Source of the DNA: a virus
IMG/VR virus record: IMGVR_UViG_3300036985_002110
Location: 1 to 43,719 of that record
Strand: one strand, 5' to 3'
DNA: 43,719 bases
Shown: positions 15,801 through 26,200 of the stretch, in pieces
Layout: each line of letters opens with the position of its first letter
Position numbering within the stretch: the stretch's first letter is position 1
The notes under the pieces: generated by a model
The model's database searches: none
What the model was told of the DNA's origin: nothing
The model's input: only the letters and a program-made list of their open reading frames with translations
Program-made: the position numbers and the translations under genes

Positions 15801-16763
15801 GAGGACTCGACCACGGCGGCGCGGGCCGATCGCTACTACCGCAACTGCGTTGCACTGAAGAATCAGGTGCGCGCCGCCATCCGCGAGCGTGGCCTGTGCA
15901 GCATCTCGGCGCACAAGATCCCGTGGATCGCTCCAAAGGTCCGACCGAACGTCCTGTGGGTGTACGCCGATGTCATCAACGCCGCCATCGACCGCATGGT
16001 GGACGAGGACCCGTACAGCCGATCGGTGCAGACCTCCGATCTGCCGATGATGTTGGACGGCATCCACTACTCGGGCACCGGCATGAACACGCTGGGTCAG
16101 CGCATCTACGAGCAGTGGATGTCGGTGCAGCGCATGGGATCGAGCGAAGTGGACATCTGCAACCTCGCGCTCGCCAACATCGGCGAGACGGCCAAGATCA
16201 CCAGCATCGACCCGCCGGACGGTTCGGCGCAGGCCAGCTTGTGCGCTCGCTTCTACCCGATCGCCCGCGACAGCCTGATCGAGATGGGTTCGTGGTCGTT
16301 CTCCATCAAGCGCAAGTCGCTCACGGCTACGACGAACACGCGCACCGAGTGGGCGTACGCCTACACGGTCCCGTCGGATGCAAGCGGCATCTTGTCGCTG
16401 ACCATGGAAGGGGTATTGGACGATCTTGCCATGAACGGCGTCTGGAGTCCCCAGAAGTTCGTCATCGAGCTGCTGCCGTCAGGAGATCGCATCCTCTACA
16501 CGAACGTGGAAGACGCGCAGATCCGCTACATCGCCAAAATCACCGACACAACGCTGTTCACCAACACGTTCAACGTCGCGCTTTCGTGGCACCTCGCGTC
16601 GATGCTGGCTGGCCCGCTCATCAAGGGCGATGTCGGCGCAGCGGAGGCCAAGCGATGCGCGCAGATGGCCACGGCGTGGATGATGCGCGCCGCGACGCAC
16701 GACACCACCACGCAGGCCGAGATCAAGCCGATGCATACCCCTAGCTGGATCGGGAACCGCTGA
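12855..16763 (+). CDS. SGNH/sialate O-acetylesterase-like tail protein fused to tail tubular protein A-like adaptor
   Basis: GTG 12855 follows AAGGAGA (12843-12849); product 1302 aa. The N-terminus carries the esterase block I motif IGQSN with candidate nucleophile Ser13. Blocks III and V appear only near residues 975 (IVWTQGEEDS) and 1067 (DGIHYSG, Asp and His of the triad). About 950 residues of Thr/Gly/Asn-rich beta repeats separate these motifs, with an internal unit resembling nozzle modules. From about 1094 (SSEVDICNLALANIGETAKI) to the end it matches tail tubular protein A / gp11-type adaptors. So one chain would join receptor-modifying esterase and adaptor; an internal start at ATG 16135 could also make free adaptor. 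It probably deacetylates surface glycans. Confidence 0.83.
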   Translation: MAKRKFLVAIGQSNSAPFADAQSWEDENLQIALRNPQVNAIQHAEGSYSDVLNLPYTFSGGRQSGVLGDGPKGRPWQVANTKGKAVQAVRMLTFYDPLPAQTNVVKSTNFKYPGICTVAAGSTADKLVTSLEWQYNPRNIVLTRKRDGRQHTITSTALGTTVYVSPMMVPPPEAGEEFIYPFTGGAVGTTSTVVLANTLGGVNDAGTYDVKVPGLAYSGKDSNASAPGIVSIHLASQPMTDSDVVVLSPAFDNNGQTASLVTTTNGSADIVLTVNLVAFGLLQVGEWIRFAGVINNAVTLNGRYIVTYADAATGVIRIADTRGGANITMGTGGNPVSEIIAPSLPHGLPIVNLVGAPQQTPEYTVESVVAAEVTATPSNANQGSNALVFGLAHGIEVNQRVRISADLGPYLSNVDYWVHPNTTSQNLALSSTPGPTYTLVTVPVTTQATGQTVTTLGTLGSVILRKPATNTVAALVHTPNHQFRLDGQHLYSNVYPATVLVTAGTGGSLPTGLSSTTPYTVNVVSTSNGQQVVDLRDSAGALVTWNNNGTAPLVFTQIGGDTTLRCFDLPHRISIERRPTYRGTLTGLTITCTSGANAGQTRPCGDIYLNSSGKSVVEVGQPFTNATEASATYTIQPPSWAGQQIPFSKFAMWLPWSPFEGEAYHNIPTSTQINCAGPGSPITFTFLTDFLAKNTQVEFYGDGPSVGNTNAATAGSTSSVINCSSLGVGVNYAGRYVRFRSGALKGQVRLIASNTTTAITMAQAFSAAPATSDAFEIIASALPPEIERGRPYYVKDISLVGVFLTYTFSATYNGPAVTGAQQWFTDFPGGAFMVIQHQSGKQASTAYGKDKSNPYPPGFNYPNHYTPTAGNYQPFRGISLMPQPKQAHYTGLAVRIHEYAGEPVYVIPFAVGGTSLAQREVISLSGLTGQAWFDPDQQSSWSAGDPSNCYARLLDVLDAAKIAFESQGDTGECIGIVWTQGEEDSTTAARADRYYRNCVALKNQVRAAIRERGLCSISAHKIPWIAPKVRPNVLWVYADVINAAIDRMVDEDPYSRSVQTSDLPMMLDGIHYSGTGMNTLGQRIYEQWMSVQRMGSSEVDICNLALANIGETAKITSIDPPDGSAQASLCARFYPIARDSLIEMGSWSFSIKRKSLTATTNTRTEWAYAYTVPSDASGILSLTMEGVLDDLAMNGVWSPQKFVIELLPSGDRILYTNVEDAQIRYIAKITDTTLFTNTFNVALSWHLASMLAGPLIKGDVGAAEAKRCAQMATAWMMRAATHDTTTQAEIKPMHTPSWIGNR

Positions 16764-19700
16764 TGCCGAACACCCGCGCACTGCAACTGTCGTTCAACGG
16801 GGGCGAGATCAGCCCCGAGATGTACGGTCGCATTGACCTTAAGGTCCACCAGTCGGGCCTTCGTCGGGCGCGCAACATGTACGTCAAGACGCAGGGTTCG
16901 GCCCGCCGTCGCCCCGGCTTTCGCTACTGCGGCGAAGTGTTCGACAGCAGCAGCAAGACGCGCCTGATCTCGTTGAGCAGCAGCCCAGCCACCGTGGTCG
17001 AGGTGTCGGCCAACAAGTTTCGGTTCTACCGAGACGGTGCGCCGCTGCTTCGCACTGGCGTTCCGCTCTTCTTCGCCACGCGGACGAGCGTGTCGGCGGC
17101 AACCGGAACTGGCATCTGGACGAGCGCGTCGATCGACCAGCAGGGGTTTGGGACGAACTCGCTGGTGACAGTCATTCACCCGTCGGTCAGCACCGATCCT
17201 GGGTACGCGAACCCGATCGTTACGGACTACCCTTACGCCCGAATCGCAACGATCACGCTGACCAACGTTGGCGAAAAGACAGGCATCTACCAAGCGAGCG
17301 CCCCGCACAACCTGCGCGACAACGATGCGGTGACGTTGCAGCAAGGAGTCAACCGCTACCTGTTCTACATCGAGCGCATCGACAGCACGAACTTTGCCTT
17401 CCGCACTGGGTATCAGGGCACAGCGCGTCTGATGACGATCGTGGCGTGGAACCTCAACAACGGCACGCAGAACGGCACGCTGCATTCGATTGTTACCCCA
17501 TCGTCTCCAGAGTACCCAGGCGCGTGCTACTACATCGACCGCCTGTCCAGCACGACTTGGAGACTCAAGCGCACGATCGACGGGACGCCCATCACGGCGT
17601 ACCTGACGAACGGCAGCGGCAGCAGCCTCATGGCAATCTATGCCACGGGCGAGACGGTGTTCAGCAGCCCCGACTACTACCGGGCCAAGATCCCTGCGCG
17701 CAGCGACTATTTGCTTACTGCGACTCAATACTGGACGAACGAAGGCCCGGCTCCAGAAGTCACCATTACGCACGGTAGAGCCTACACGGAGCAGCAGCTT
17801 TTCGAGTTGACATACGCGCAGAGCAACGACGTTCTGACGCTGGCTCACCGTAGCCACCCAACCACGGAGCTTCTTAGGTACTCCGACACGCGGTGGGACG
17901 TTCGGTCGGTGTCGTTCTCGGCCAAGCTGCTGCCGCCAGCTTCGTTCACAACGGCGGCTTCGACTGGCGAATCGTTGAGAATCACGCGCACCACGGACTC
18001 AAGCGGCATTGGCCTGTTGCAGTGCGACTGGCAAGGGCTGGCCATCGTCGCTGGCGACAGCGTGAAGTTCGGCACGGTCACTCAGGTCACCGGCATGCCG
18101 ACCGGGCTTGCGGCCAAGCTGAACAACAACATCTTCAGCGTGGCCAACAGCGTTGTTCAAAGCGGCACGCAAAACATCCAGTTTGTGCTGAAGGCGAACG
18201 GTCAGACCAACCTGAATGCTGCTGGTCTGGCCAACATCGGTGACCAGCTAGTGGTTGGAACTGGCGGTGGCGTGTTCACCGCCCCGGTGTTCTTCCAGTT
18301 CTGGCCCGAGGACTCGACCTCGACCAACCTGTACGTCATCACCGCCGTTGACGATACCGATGTCGAGAGCCGCGCCAGCGCGCCCATCTCGGTGACGAAC
18401 AACCTGTTCGCCCGCGAGACGTTCAACACGATCACTTGGTCGCCAGTCGCCAACGCGGTGCAGTACCGCATCTACCGCTTGCAAAGCGGTCTGTACGGGC
18501 TGATCGGGAAGGCTGACAACAACAGCGGCCTGAAGTTCGTGGACAACAACCTTCCAGCCGACATTGGGATCACGCCTCCGATCCCCGATGACTCGCTTGC
18601 ACAGGCAGGGGAGTACCCGTCCTGCGTGTCGTACTGGGACCAGCGCAAGGTGTTCGCTGGCACAAGCGCAAAGCCAAGCCGCCTGTGGATGACCAAGGCG
18701 AACACCGAGACGGACCTGAGCTTCACGCTTCCGATCAAGGACAGCGACCGCATCTCCATTCAAGTCGCCACCCGCGAGATCAATCGCATCCGGCATGTCG
18801 TGAGCGCGAGCGAGTTGCTTGTGCTGACGGATCTGGCCGAGTGGCGCATCACGGCGATCAACAGCGACGCGATCACGCCAAGCACGGTCAGCGTGCGCCC
18901 GCAGTCGTTCGTGGGCAGCAACTACGTCACGCCGGTCATCGTCAACAATAGCGTGGTCTACTGCGCCAGCCGTGGCGGTCGCGTGCGCGAGCTTGGATTT
19001 AGCTTCAACTCGCAGGGCTACGTCGGAACCGACCTGAGTCTGCGGGCGTCGCATCTGTTCGAAGACCTGTCCCTGGTGGACTTGGCGCAGATGCGATCGC
19101 CCATCCCTGTGCTCTGGTTCGTCAGCAGCAACGGGAAGCTGCTTGGTCTGACCTACACGCCCGAGGAGCAGGTGGCGGCGTGGCACCAGCACGACACGGA
19201 CGGCGCGTTTGAGTCGGTGGCGTCCATCTTGGAAGGCGACAAGGACGTTCTGTACGCGGTCGTGAAGCGGACCATCAATGGCGTCACGAAGCGGTACGTC
19301 GAGGCGTTGGACGATCTTCGCGTCACGGGCGACGAAGGCGTGTTCGTGGACAGCTACCTGACCTTCGACAACACGCACACCGGCAACCGTCAGCTTCAGA
19401 TCAGCCAGTACCAGAGCAGCGGCTTCGGCCTTGGCTCGACGGTCACGGTGTCAGTGGTCGGCGCGCACACCGTCTTCGCGGTTGGCGATGTCGGCAGCCG
19501 CCTTGTGCTGACCGCTACGGACGGCAGCCGGGCAACCGTTGAGATCAGCGAGTACGTCTCGGCGTCGGTTGTTCGCGGGCGAGCCGTTGCCGACATCCCG
19601 TCGGCGTTCTGGGAGACTGCTATCTCGTCGTGGGCGTTTGCGCGGCGCACCTACAGCGGCCTTGGCCACCTCGTCGGGGAGACGGTGCAGATCGTCGCTG

Positions 19701-20089
19701 ACGGCGAGCGGCTTGCCGACCAAGTGGTGCCTGCCAGCGGCTCGATCACGCTGGAGTCGCACGCCGTGTTCGGGGCCATCGGTATTGGCTACGTCGCTGA
19801 GATGCAGACGCTACCGATCGCCTTGCAGGCGGACGCCGCAGGGCAGGGCCGAACCAAGAACATCAACAAGGCGTGGTTCCGCCTCGACTCAACCGACACG
19901 TTCGACATCGGCCCTGATGAGAGCAATCTTGTCCCTTCGTTCACTCTGGATGCGGCCCTTGTGGGCGACGAGATTCAGGCCACGCTGCTGCCATCTTGGA
20001 CGCAGGACGGATCGGTTCTGGTTCGCCAGACTGCGCCGTTTCCGCTCAATGTGAATGGCCTCGTCCTTGAAGTCGCTGTAGGGAGCTAA
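16763..20089 (+). CDS. Tail nozzle, tail tubular protein B-like
   Basis: 1108-residue nozzle that extends the adaptor at the portal vertex, homologous to T7 gp12. The opening LSFNGGEISPEMYGRIDLKV, then RARNMYVKTQGSARRRPGFRY (split at about 36-56), is diagnostic of the family: the 'NGGE-S....GR.D...Y..G...N......G...RRPG' pattern. Larger than T7 gp12 (794 aa), it carries extra beta domains in the middle with fibronectin-like PISVTNNLFARE and the YRIYRLQSGLYGLIG segment near 570-585. ATG 16763 overlaps the preceding stop, so adaptor and nozzle are coupled. Confidence 0.92.
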   Translation: MPNTRALQLSFNGGEISPEMYGRIDLKVHQSGLRRARNMYVKTQGSARRRPGFRYCGEVFDSSSKTRLISLSSSPATVVEVSANKFRFYRDGAPLLRTGVPLFFATRTSVSAATGTGIWTSASIDQQGFGTNSLVTVIHPSVSTDPGYANPIVTDYPYARIATITLTNVGEKTGIYQASAPHNLRDNDAVTLQQGVNRYLFYIERIDSTNFAFRTGYQGTARLMTIVAWNLNNGTQNGTLHSIVTPSSPEYPGACYYIDRLSSTTWRLKRTIDGTPITAYLTNGSGSSLMAIYATGETVFSSPDYYRAKIPARSDYLLTATQYWTNEGPAPEVTITHGRAYTEQQLFELTYAQSNDVLTLAHRSHPTTELLRYSDTRWDVRSVSFSAKLLPPASFTTAASTGESLRITRTTDSSGIGLLQCDWQGLAIVAGDSVKFGTVTQVTGMPTGLAAKLNNNIFSVANSVVQSGTQNIQFVLKANGQTNLNAAGLANIGDQLVVGTGGGVFTAPVFFQFWPEDSTSTNLYVITAVDDTDVESRASAPISVTNNLFARETFNTITWSPVANAVQYRIYRLQSGLYGLIGKADNNSGLKFVDNNLPADIGITPPIPDDSLAQAGEYPSCVSYWDQRKVFAGTSAKPSRLWMTKANTETDLSFTLPIKDSDRISIQVATREINRIRHVVSASELLVLTDLAEWRITAINSDAITPSTVSVRPQSFVGSNYVTPVIVNNSVVYCASRGGRVRELGFSFNSQGYVGTDLSLRASHLFEDLSLVDLAQMRSPIPVLWFVSSNGKLLGLTYTPEEQVAAWHQHDTDGAFESVASILEGDKDVLYAVVKRTINGVTKRYVEALDDLRVTGDEGVFVDSYLTFDNTHTGNRQLQISQYQSSGFGLGSTVTVSVVGAHTVFAVGDVGSRLVLTATDGSRATVEISEYVSASVVRGRAVADIPSAFWETAISSWAFARRTYSGLGHLVGETVQIVADGERLADQVVPASGSITLESHAVFGAIGIGYVAEMQTLPIALQADAAGQGRTKNINKAWFRLDSTDTFDIGPDESNLVPSFTLDAALVGDEIQATLLPSWTQDGSVLVRQTAPFPLNVNGLVLEVAVGS

Positions 20090-20091
20090 CC

Positions 20092-20778
20092 ATGATTCAG
20101 ACATCTTCGTCTCCTGGGCTGTTCACTACGGGCCAGCAGCCCGGGCCATGGTCTAGCGGTTACGTCTTCCCCAACGAAGGCACGGCCACCAGCGGGGCGG
20201 CAGCGTCTGGAGGCAACTCTTTTGGCACCTTGGGAGCCATGGCGATGCTGACCGGCGGCGTCATGTCCGCCATCGGCGCGTACTACCAAGCCGAAAACCA
20301 GAAGCTGCAACTGAAGTCCCAGGCGTCCGCTGCCGACTTCGCCAGCCGGATCGCCGGGATCAACGCCCGCAACGCCGAGGCAGACGCCCAGTTCGCCATC
20401 GAAGCTGGCCGCCGGGAGTCTGCGCTCTACAGCCTTCGGGCGGCGCAGCAGCGGGCCGCCACGACCGTCTCGCTGGGAGCCAGGGGCATCCAGGCGGGCG
20501 TCGGCTCCGCCGCCGAGGTGCAGGCGAGCAACGAGCTAGCCAAGCGTCTGGACCTCCAGGCGATCGACACGAACACCTTGCGGCAGTCCCAGGCGATGCG
20601 CAGGCAGGTCGTAAACGAACGCCAGCAGGCCATGCTGGGCAACGCCTCGGCGCGCAACCTCCGAGCCTCGGCCCGGTCGATCCAGCCCTGGGCGGGCGCG
20701 GCAGGCCAACTGCTGGGCACGGCAGGGCAGGCTGCGTCGATCTACGGCACCTACATGACCGCTAACCGGAACGCCTAA
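20092..20778 (+). CDS. Internal virion protein, gp14-like
   Basis: 228 residues. A hydrophobic Gly/Ala/Met segment (about 44-62, LGAMAMLTGGVMSAIGAYYQ) precedes a long Ala/Gln/Arg-rich helix (63-200) and a hydrophobic C-terminal stretch. This matches small podovirus ejection proteins (T7 gp14 group) that leave the virion first and form a pore in the outer membrane. It is the first of three overlapping or adjacent genes of rising size, the same order as gp14-gp15-gp16 in T7. GGGAG lies eight bases upstream of ATG 20092. Assigned by build and order. Confidence 0.78.
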   Translation: MIQTSSSPGLFTTGQQPGPWSSGYVFPNEGTATSGAAASGGNSFGTLGAMAMLTGGVMSAIGAYYQAENQKLQLKSQASAADFASRIAGINARNAEADAQFAIEAGRRESALYSLRAAQQRAATTVSLGARGIQAGVGSAAEVQASNELAKRLDLQAIDTNTLRQSQAMRRQVVNERQQAMLGNASARNLRASARSIQPWAGAAGQLLGTAGQAASIYGTYMTANRNA

Positions 20779-23294
20779 TGGTCAGAGTCCCCCAGGTCGA
20801 TCTCCCGTCCGTCAGCGTCAACGCCGGGGCGATGCCCCAGTTCCAAGCCGGTCAGGTGGTCCCGGCTCAGAACTTGGCTGGGCAAGGTGCTGCCCAGCTT
20901 GGGCAGGGCTTGGAGCAGGCAGGCGCAGGCATGTTGCGCGTCCAAGACCGAATCAACGACTCCCGCGCCCGGTCGGCGGATACCGAGTTCTCCGAGTTCA
21001 GCCGCGCCGCCGTCTCGGATTACCGCAACAAAAAGGGTTACGACGCCATTCAGGCGCGCACCCAGTTGATGCAGGACATTCAGCGCAAGCAGAAGGAGCT
21101 TGCGGACGGGCTAGACAACCAGTGGCAGCGCGAGGCTTTCGAGCAGCGGGCCGGGTTCCGCAACATGCATTTCGCCGCACAGGTCGATGACCACTTCGTG
21201 GGGCAGAGCACGGCCTACGACATTGGCCAATCGAAGGCTGCGCTGGATGCGAACGTGTCGGACTACACCGACAGCTTCAGCACTTCCGGCACGATCCAGA
21301 CGATGGAGGAAAGCCCGTTCTACAAGGACGCGATGCGCAACGTGGCATCCATCATGCAGGCGCAGGGCGTCCAGCCCGGCAGCCCGATGTGGAAGCAGGC
21401 TGAGAAGAGTGTCGAGACGCAGATGCATGTCAATACGCTGGCGTCGCTGGCGCAGAGCCAAGACCCGGCGTCGCGGCAGATGGCGCGGGACTACTACAAG
21501 CAGCACAGCAGCAGCATCCCGGCGGCGGAGCGCGGCAAGATCGACAAGGCGATCCGCTCCATGAATGTCGATGACATCGCGTTCAGTTCGTCGCAGCAAC
21601 TGATGACGGCGTTTCCGAAGGACTTGATGACCCAGATTGGAACGCTGGACAACCTGCGCGCTTTCGGCGGCATCGACGAGGAAGAATACAAGGCGACCGT
21701 TGGCAAGCTGACCGAGCGGTTCAACCTCAACCGCTACGCCGAGGACGAGCAGAAGGGCGAACTTCGCAGGCAGTACGAAGACTCGCTGCGCGGTGCCATC
21801 TCCAGCAGCCAAGACTGGAGCGCATGGGAGACGAGCAACGCCGCGCTTGTGACCCAGTTGCAAGATCTTGGCATGTACGACGAGGCCCAGTCGTTCTGGT
21901 CGAACCGTGGCCGCCTGACCACCCGCCAAGGCGAAGCGCGGATGATGGAGTACCTTGCCAGCCCGCAGATGTTGAAAGCGGAGGACGGCGATGTCGCCAA
22001 GAAGTGGCTGGAGGTGTCGGCCCAGCTTTCGCCCAACTTGTCCGCGCAGGATCTTCAGAAGGTCGAGGCGTCGTTCATCCAGGCCAACGGCATCGACCCA
22101 AGGGGCCAAAGCCCGAGCGGTCGAGGTCGCGCAGGCGATGTGGTCAAGATCGTCTCCGACGAGGCTTATTTCAACAACCTGATCGGCAAGCTGGTTGGTG
22201 AGCCTTACGACCCGGCTTGGGAGAAGAAGGACAATAACCCTGGCAACCCAGCAAAGCGCGACTTCTGGCTGCGCGCTCAACTCAAGCTGGAGAGCGAGTT
22301 GACGGCGGCTGGCATCGACAAGAACGACCGCAAAGCCATCACGGATTATGTCAACGCGCAAGCCGCTTCCAAGGGAGTGTCGGTTTCGCTGGCCTCCCGC
22401 AACATGGAGGGCAAGCTGGTCAACTCTTGGCTGGCTCCGTTGGTCTACGAGGTGCAGACGCCAGATGAGCGCGGAGTTACCAAGTGGGAGCAGCCCGTTG
22501 GCTCGACTGGCAGATCGGTCACGCTGACTCTTGGCGAGTGGACCGGCGACGCTGCGAAGCGCGCCGAGGTCATCAGCACTGCCGAGAAGTCGCTTGCCAA
22601 GTATCGTGAGGCGTACAGGCAGTCGCCATCTCCAGAGATGCAGGAGAAGATCGACACGATTGACCGTGCGCTCAAAGATTCCAACCTGTCCGGCGAAGAC
22701 GCAACTCGCATGGGAGGCGGGGCAGACACGCTAATCCGCGAATACCTTCGGATCTCCGCCATCGACAGCGAGAACACGTTCAAGCAGGCTCAAGCACGGC
22801 AGAAGGTAGATGCGGCGGCAGCGAACCAAGTCAGCGATGCGGCTTCGCGCACGAACATCCGGCAGCTTGTTCGCACCTACATGGGCGATGTCATCCCTTC
22901 GCAAGAAAACCTGAAGGCAATGCTGGATGCGTACACGCAGCAAGCCATTGCGGAAGGCGCGTTCGGACCTCCCGACTCGTTTGACGATTCTGTTCTTGGG
23001 ACGGCCAAGAAGCGTGCAGCTACCGAGGCTGTGCGCCGCGAGCTTTACGAGCCAACTGTGTCAGAGCGAATACAGCAATACTATTCCGCAGAGCGGTATG
23101 GTGTTCAGCCTGTATTCCCAAAGACCCCACCGGCAAACCTAAAGCCAGAACCGTCTCGCGGGCTGTCTCCTCTTATGGATGCAGCTATTAAGCAACTCCA
23201 AGAACAAGCCGCCGCCAACCGCAAGGCGCAGAAGGAACAGCAAGCCGCCCGTCTGAAGGAGGCTTTGCAGCAGCGTCGAGATAGCATGAAGTGA
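20778..23294 (+). CDS. Internal virion protein, gp15-like
   Basis: 838 residues, predominantly alpha-helical, highly charged, with Gln/Ala-rich segments; ends in a basic coiled coil (about 800-838). The N-terminus MVRVPQVDLPSVSV and the segment DYRNKKGYDAIQARTQLMQD (about 82-101) look like the internal core proteins of BPP-1-type phages. It probably forms the middle part of the DNA-ejection channel across the periplasm, together with its neighbours. ATG 20778 overlaps the previous stop, and its own stop overlaps the start of the giant protein. No lysozyme motif was seen. Confidence 0.8.
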   Translation: MVRVPQVDLPSVSVNAGAMPQFQAGQVVPAQNLAGQGAAQLGQGLEQAGAGMLRVQDRINDSRARSADTEFSEFSRAAVSDYRNKKGYDAIQARTQLMQDIQRKQKELADGLDNQWQREAFEQRAGFRNMHFAAQVDDHFVGQSTAYDIGQSKAALDANVSDYTDSFSTSGTIQTMEESPFYKDAMRNVASIMQAQGVQPGSPMWKQAEKSVETQMHVNTLASLAQSQDPASRQMARDYYKQHSSSIPAAERGKIDKAIRSMNVDDIAFSSSQQLMTAFPKDLMTQIGTLDNLRAFGGIDEEEYKATVGKLTERFNLNRYAEDEQKGELRRQYEDSLRGAISSSQDWSAWETSNAALVTQLQDLGMYDEAQSFWSNRGRLTTRQGEARMMEYLASPQMLKAEDGDVAKKWLEVSAQLSPNLSAQDLQKVEASFIQANGIDPRGQSPSGRGRAGDVVKIVSDEAYFNNLIGKLVGEPYDPAWEKKDNNPGNPAKRDFWLRAQLKLESELTAAGIDKNDRKAITDYVNAQAASKGVSVSLASRNMEGKLVNSWLAPLVYEVQTPDERGVTKWEQPVGSTGRSVTLTLGEWTGDAAKRAEVISTAEKSLAKYREAYRQSPSPEMQEKIDTIDRALKDSNLSGEDATRMGGGADTLIREYLRISAIDSENTFKQAQARQKVDAAAANQVSDAASRTNIRQLVRTYMGDVIPSQENLKAMLDAYTQQAIAEGAFGPPDSFDDSVLGTAKKRAATEAVRRELYEPTVSERIQQYYSAERYGVQPVFPKTPPANLKPEPSRGLSPLMDAAIKQLQEQAAANRKAQKEQQAARLKEALQQRRDSMK

Positions 23295-26200
23295 CCATGG
23301 AACTCTCCACCGATTTGGCGTCTGGCTTCCAAGACCCGAAGCCCATCACCCCGCCGCCGCTGACCCCCATCCCGGCGGTGCCGACGCCACAGGTGGACAG
23401 ATCGGAGCAGCTAGCCACCTTGGCCCTGCTTGACGCCCAGAAGCAGATCCAAGAGCAGCGGCGCATCCAGCAGGAGCGGTTCCAGCAGGCCGTAGCTGGC
23501 GACCCCGACATGGAGGCGCGCAAGGTCCAGATCGCCCAGCAGCTAGGAATCGACCCCGCCGACACGACGCAGGACTGGAAGATCGCGGAGCAGTTCGCCC
23601 GCCAGCGCGAGGTCGAGAACCAAGCGTTTGACGAGAAGTACCCGCTGGTCGCGCAGCGGATGCGGGACTTCAACTTCGTCGCCCAGGCATACGACGATAT
23701 CGGACACCTCCAGCAGATCGAGAAGATCGGCAACTTCACGAAGGGCCGGTACATGGTCAAGCGCGGCTACATCGGCGCGCAGCTTGCGTCGGGCATCGGG
23801 GACGCCCGTCTGCTGCGTGACCGGCTGTCGCAGATCGACAACGCGATCGGGGCAGTCCCGCCGCTGGAAGGGGTGTGGGACTCGATCACGGGCGGGACGG
23901 CGGAGATGGTCGGGCAGATGTCGGAGACGGTGCCGGTCGCCCTGGCGGCTGGAGCGGCCATGGCTGCGCCCGGCTTGGTCGCCGGTCCTGCCGCGCCCAT
24001 CTCGTCGGGCACGCTGTTCACGGCTGGCTTCCTGGGGGCGCAGGGCGCGCAAACGGCCATCATCGAAGGCGGCAACGCCTACTTGGACTACATCCAGGCG
24101 GGCATGGGCGAGGCGGAGGCCAAGAGGGCCGCGTCCATCGTGGGCGTCATCAACGGCGCGCTGGAGACGGTCCTGGGCAAGTACGCGCTCAAGCCGTTCA
24201 CCAGCGCGGCGGCCAAGGTCGGGCCGCGTCTCGCCCCCAAGGTGTTCAAGCCGATCGGCAAGCAGACCGTCGCTGCCGGGTTCGCTGAGAGCTACATCAA
24301 GGGCCTTGGCGGCGAGATCGCCACCGAGATCGGGCAGGAGATCAGCCAGATCGTGGGCCAAGAGTGGGGCATGACCGTCAGCCGCCCCGAGCTTGAGCAG
24401 CGGTACAGCACGCCCGAGGGCCGCCAGCAAATCTACGACCAGATCGGGGAGATCGCCTCCAAGACCTTCTACAGCATGTTGGTGCTGGGCCTGCCCGGCC
24501 CGCTGGCCAACGCCGCCTCGGACGCCCGGCGCGTCGAGCAGGCGCAGCAGGACACGGCCATCATCAAGGCGATCGCCACGGGCGCAACCGACAGCAAGCT
24601 GGCTGCGCGCAACCCCGAGCTTGCCCGCCAGTTCTCCGCCGAAGCCAAGGGCGTCAGCGAGGTCTACGTCACCGCTGCCGACTTGCGCTCCTTGTTGGGC
24701 GGCATCGACGAGCAGGCGACGGCAGAAGGCAAGGTGCAGAAGTCGGCCATCGAGATGCTGCAAGAACTGCTGCCAGCGGTTCACAAGCAGCTTGTGGATG
24801 CCACGACCGACCAGGACGCCATCGTCATCAAGACGGAGGATCTTCAGGTCAGCCTGCGCAACACCGAGATGCAGTCGAAGCTGATGCCGCACATCCGCAT
24901 CGACAAGAACGGCATGAGCGAGGCCGAGGCGGCCAAGTTTGAGCCGAACATCAAGGCGATGGCGCAGACGGTTCAGAACAACCTGAGCGAGAAGGCGAAG
25001 GCGGACAAGCAGTTCCGCGATGAGCTACGCGCCATCCGCGAGAACCAGACGAAGCAGATTCAGGCGGCGGGCCGTTCGTTCCAAGAGGCGCGCATTGGCG
25101 GGCATCTGTACGCCCAGGTGATGGCGTTGATGAACGCCGAGGTCAACGCCAAGCTGGCCGCTGACGGCAAGGAGCCGATCGCGCTGGCCGACTTTGAGCG
25201 CGTGTACGGCATGAGCACCCGAGCGGGCGTCCCGATGAGCGAGAACGCCATCGAGGCTTCCCGCGTGCTCGGCAAGTTTGAGGTCCAGCCGGTGGTGCAG
25301 ACGCCGCAGGAAGCGGCCCAAGCCGCGCCGCCAACCGCCCCTGCGCAGCCCGCCGAAGCCGCTGTCGCGCCCGCGCCCGAGGCCGCAGTGCCTCCCGCCC
25401 AAGAAGCCGCCCCACAGGCTCAGGAGCAGCCGCAGCAAGCCCCTGCCGACCCCGTCGCTCAAGCCAAGGAACTGCTGGCCAGCCCGCCGCAGGAGATGAC
25501 GGAGCAGGAGCGGGGGGTGCTGGAGACGTTCGTGACCGAAGCCGAAACGGCACAGGCTGCGCAAACCACTGAAGGCGACATCTCTCTTCCCACGCCGCAG
25601 GAAGTGGGGAAAATGATCGAAGAATCAGTGCAGCTTGAGCAGCAGCCGGAAGCTGCCCCGATGGCTGAAGAGCAACTTCCATCCGTCCCAGAAGTTGCGC
25701 CCGTCAAGCCGGGCCGCGCAAAGAAGCAGGTAGAGCAACAACTTCAAACGGTTCTCGCGCCCGAGAACATCACGCAACTGAAGGACGGTGCTCGCGCACT
25801 TGCCGCAGGACAGATCACGCGAGAGCAGTGGGATGCCTTGGTCAACAAGTTTGGCAAGGTGCGTCTTGCGCAAGCGGTGCCTGCACTTTCGACGCCAGAG
25901 CAGATGACCGACGCCTTGAAAAGCAGCCAGAAAGATCGCGTCATCGCCCCGACAAACATTCCAGAAGGACAGTACGTCGGCCTTCGGCTAGACATCCCTG
26001 CCAAGCAGCGCAAAAACGTGGATGTGGTGACTATCCACAAGGCTGGAAAGGGGGCTACGGCTGGGCAAGTCATCGGGTTCACCAACGCCGCCGTCGTGAC
26101 CGACGTTGAGTTTGCTGCGCGTGAGCAGCTTGTGTTCCGCATTGCGCAAGAGCTTGAGAACAAGGACATCGCCGCCATCGTCAAGGGCAAGATGAAGCCC

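Noticed and set aside
5810-16763. Diversity-generating retroelement as in BPP-1
   Set aside because: The virion module is BPP-1-like, but I found no reverse transcriptase frame and no template/variable repeat pair with A-specific differences.
20778-23294. Lysozyme or transglycosylase domain in the gp15-like protein
   Set aside because: No catalytic motif of either family could be seen; it is only helical and charged.
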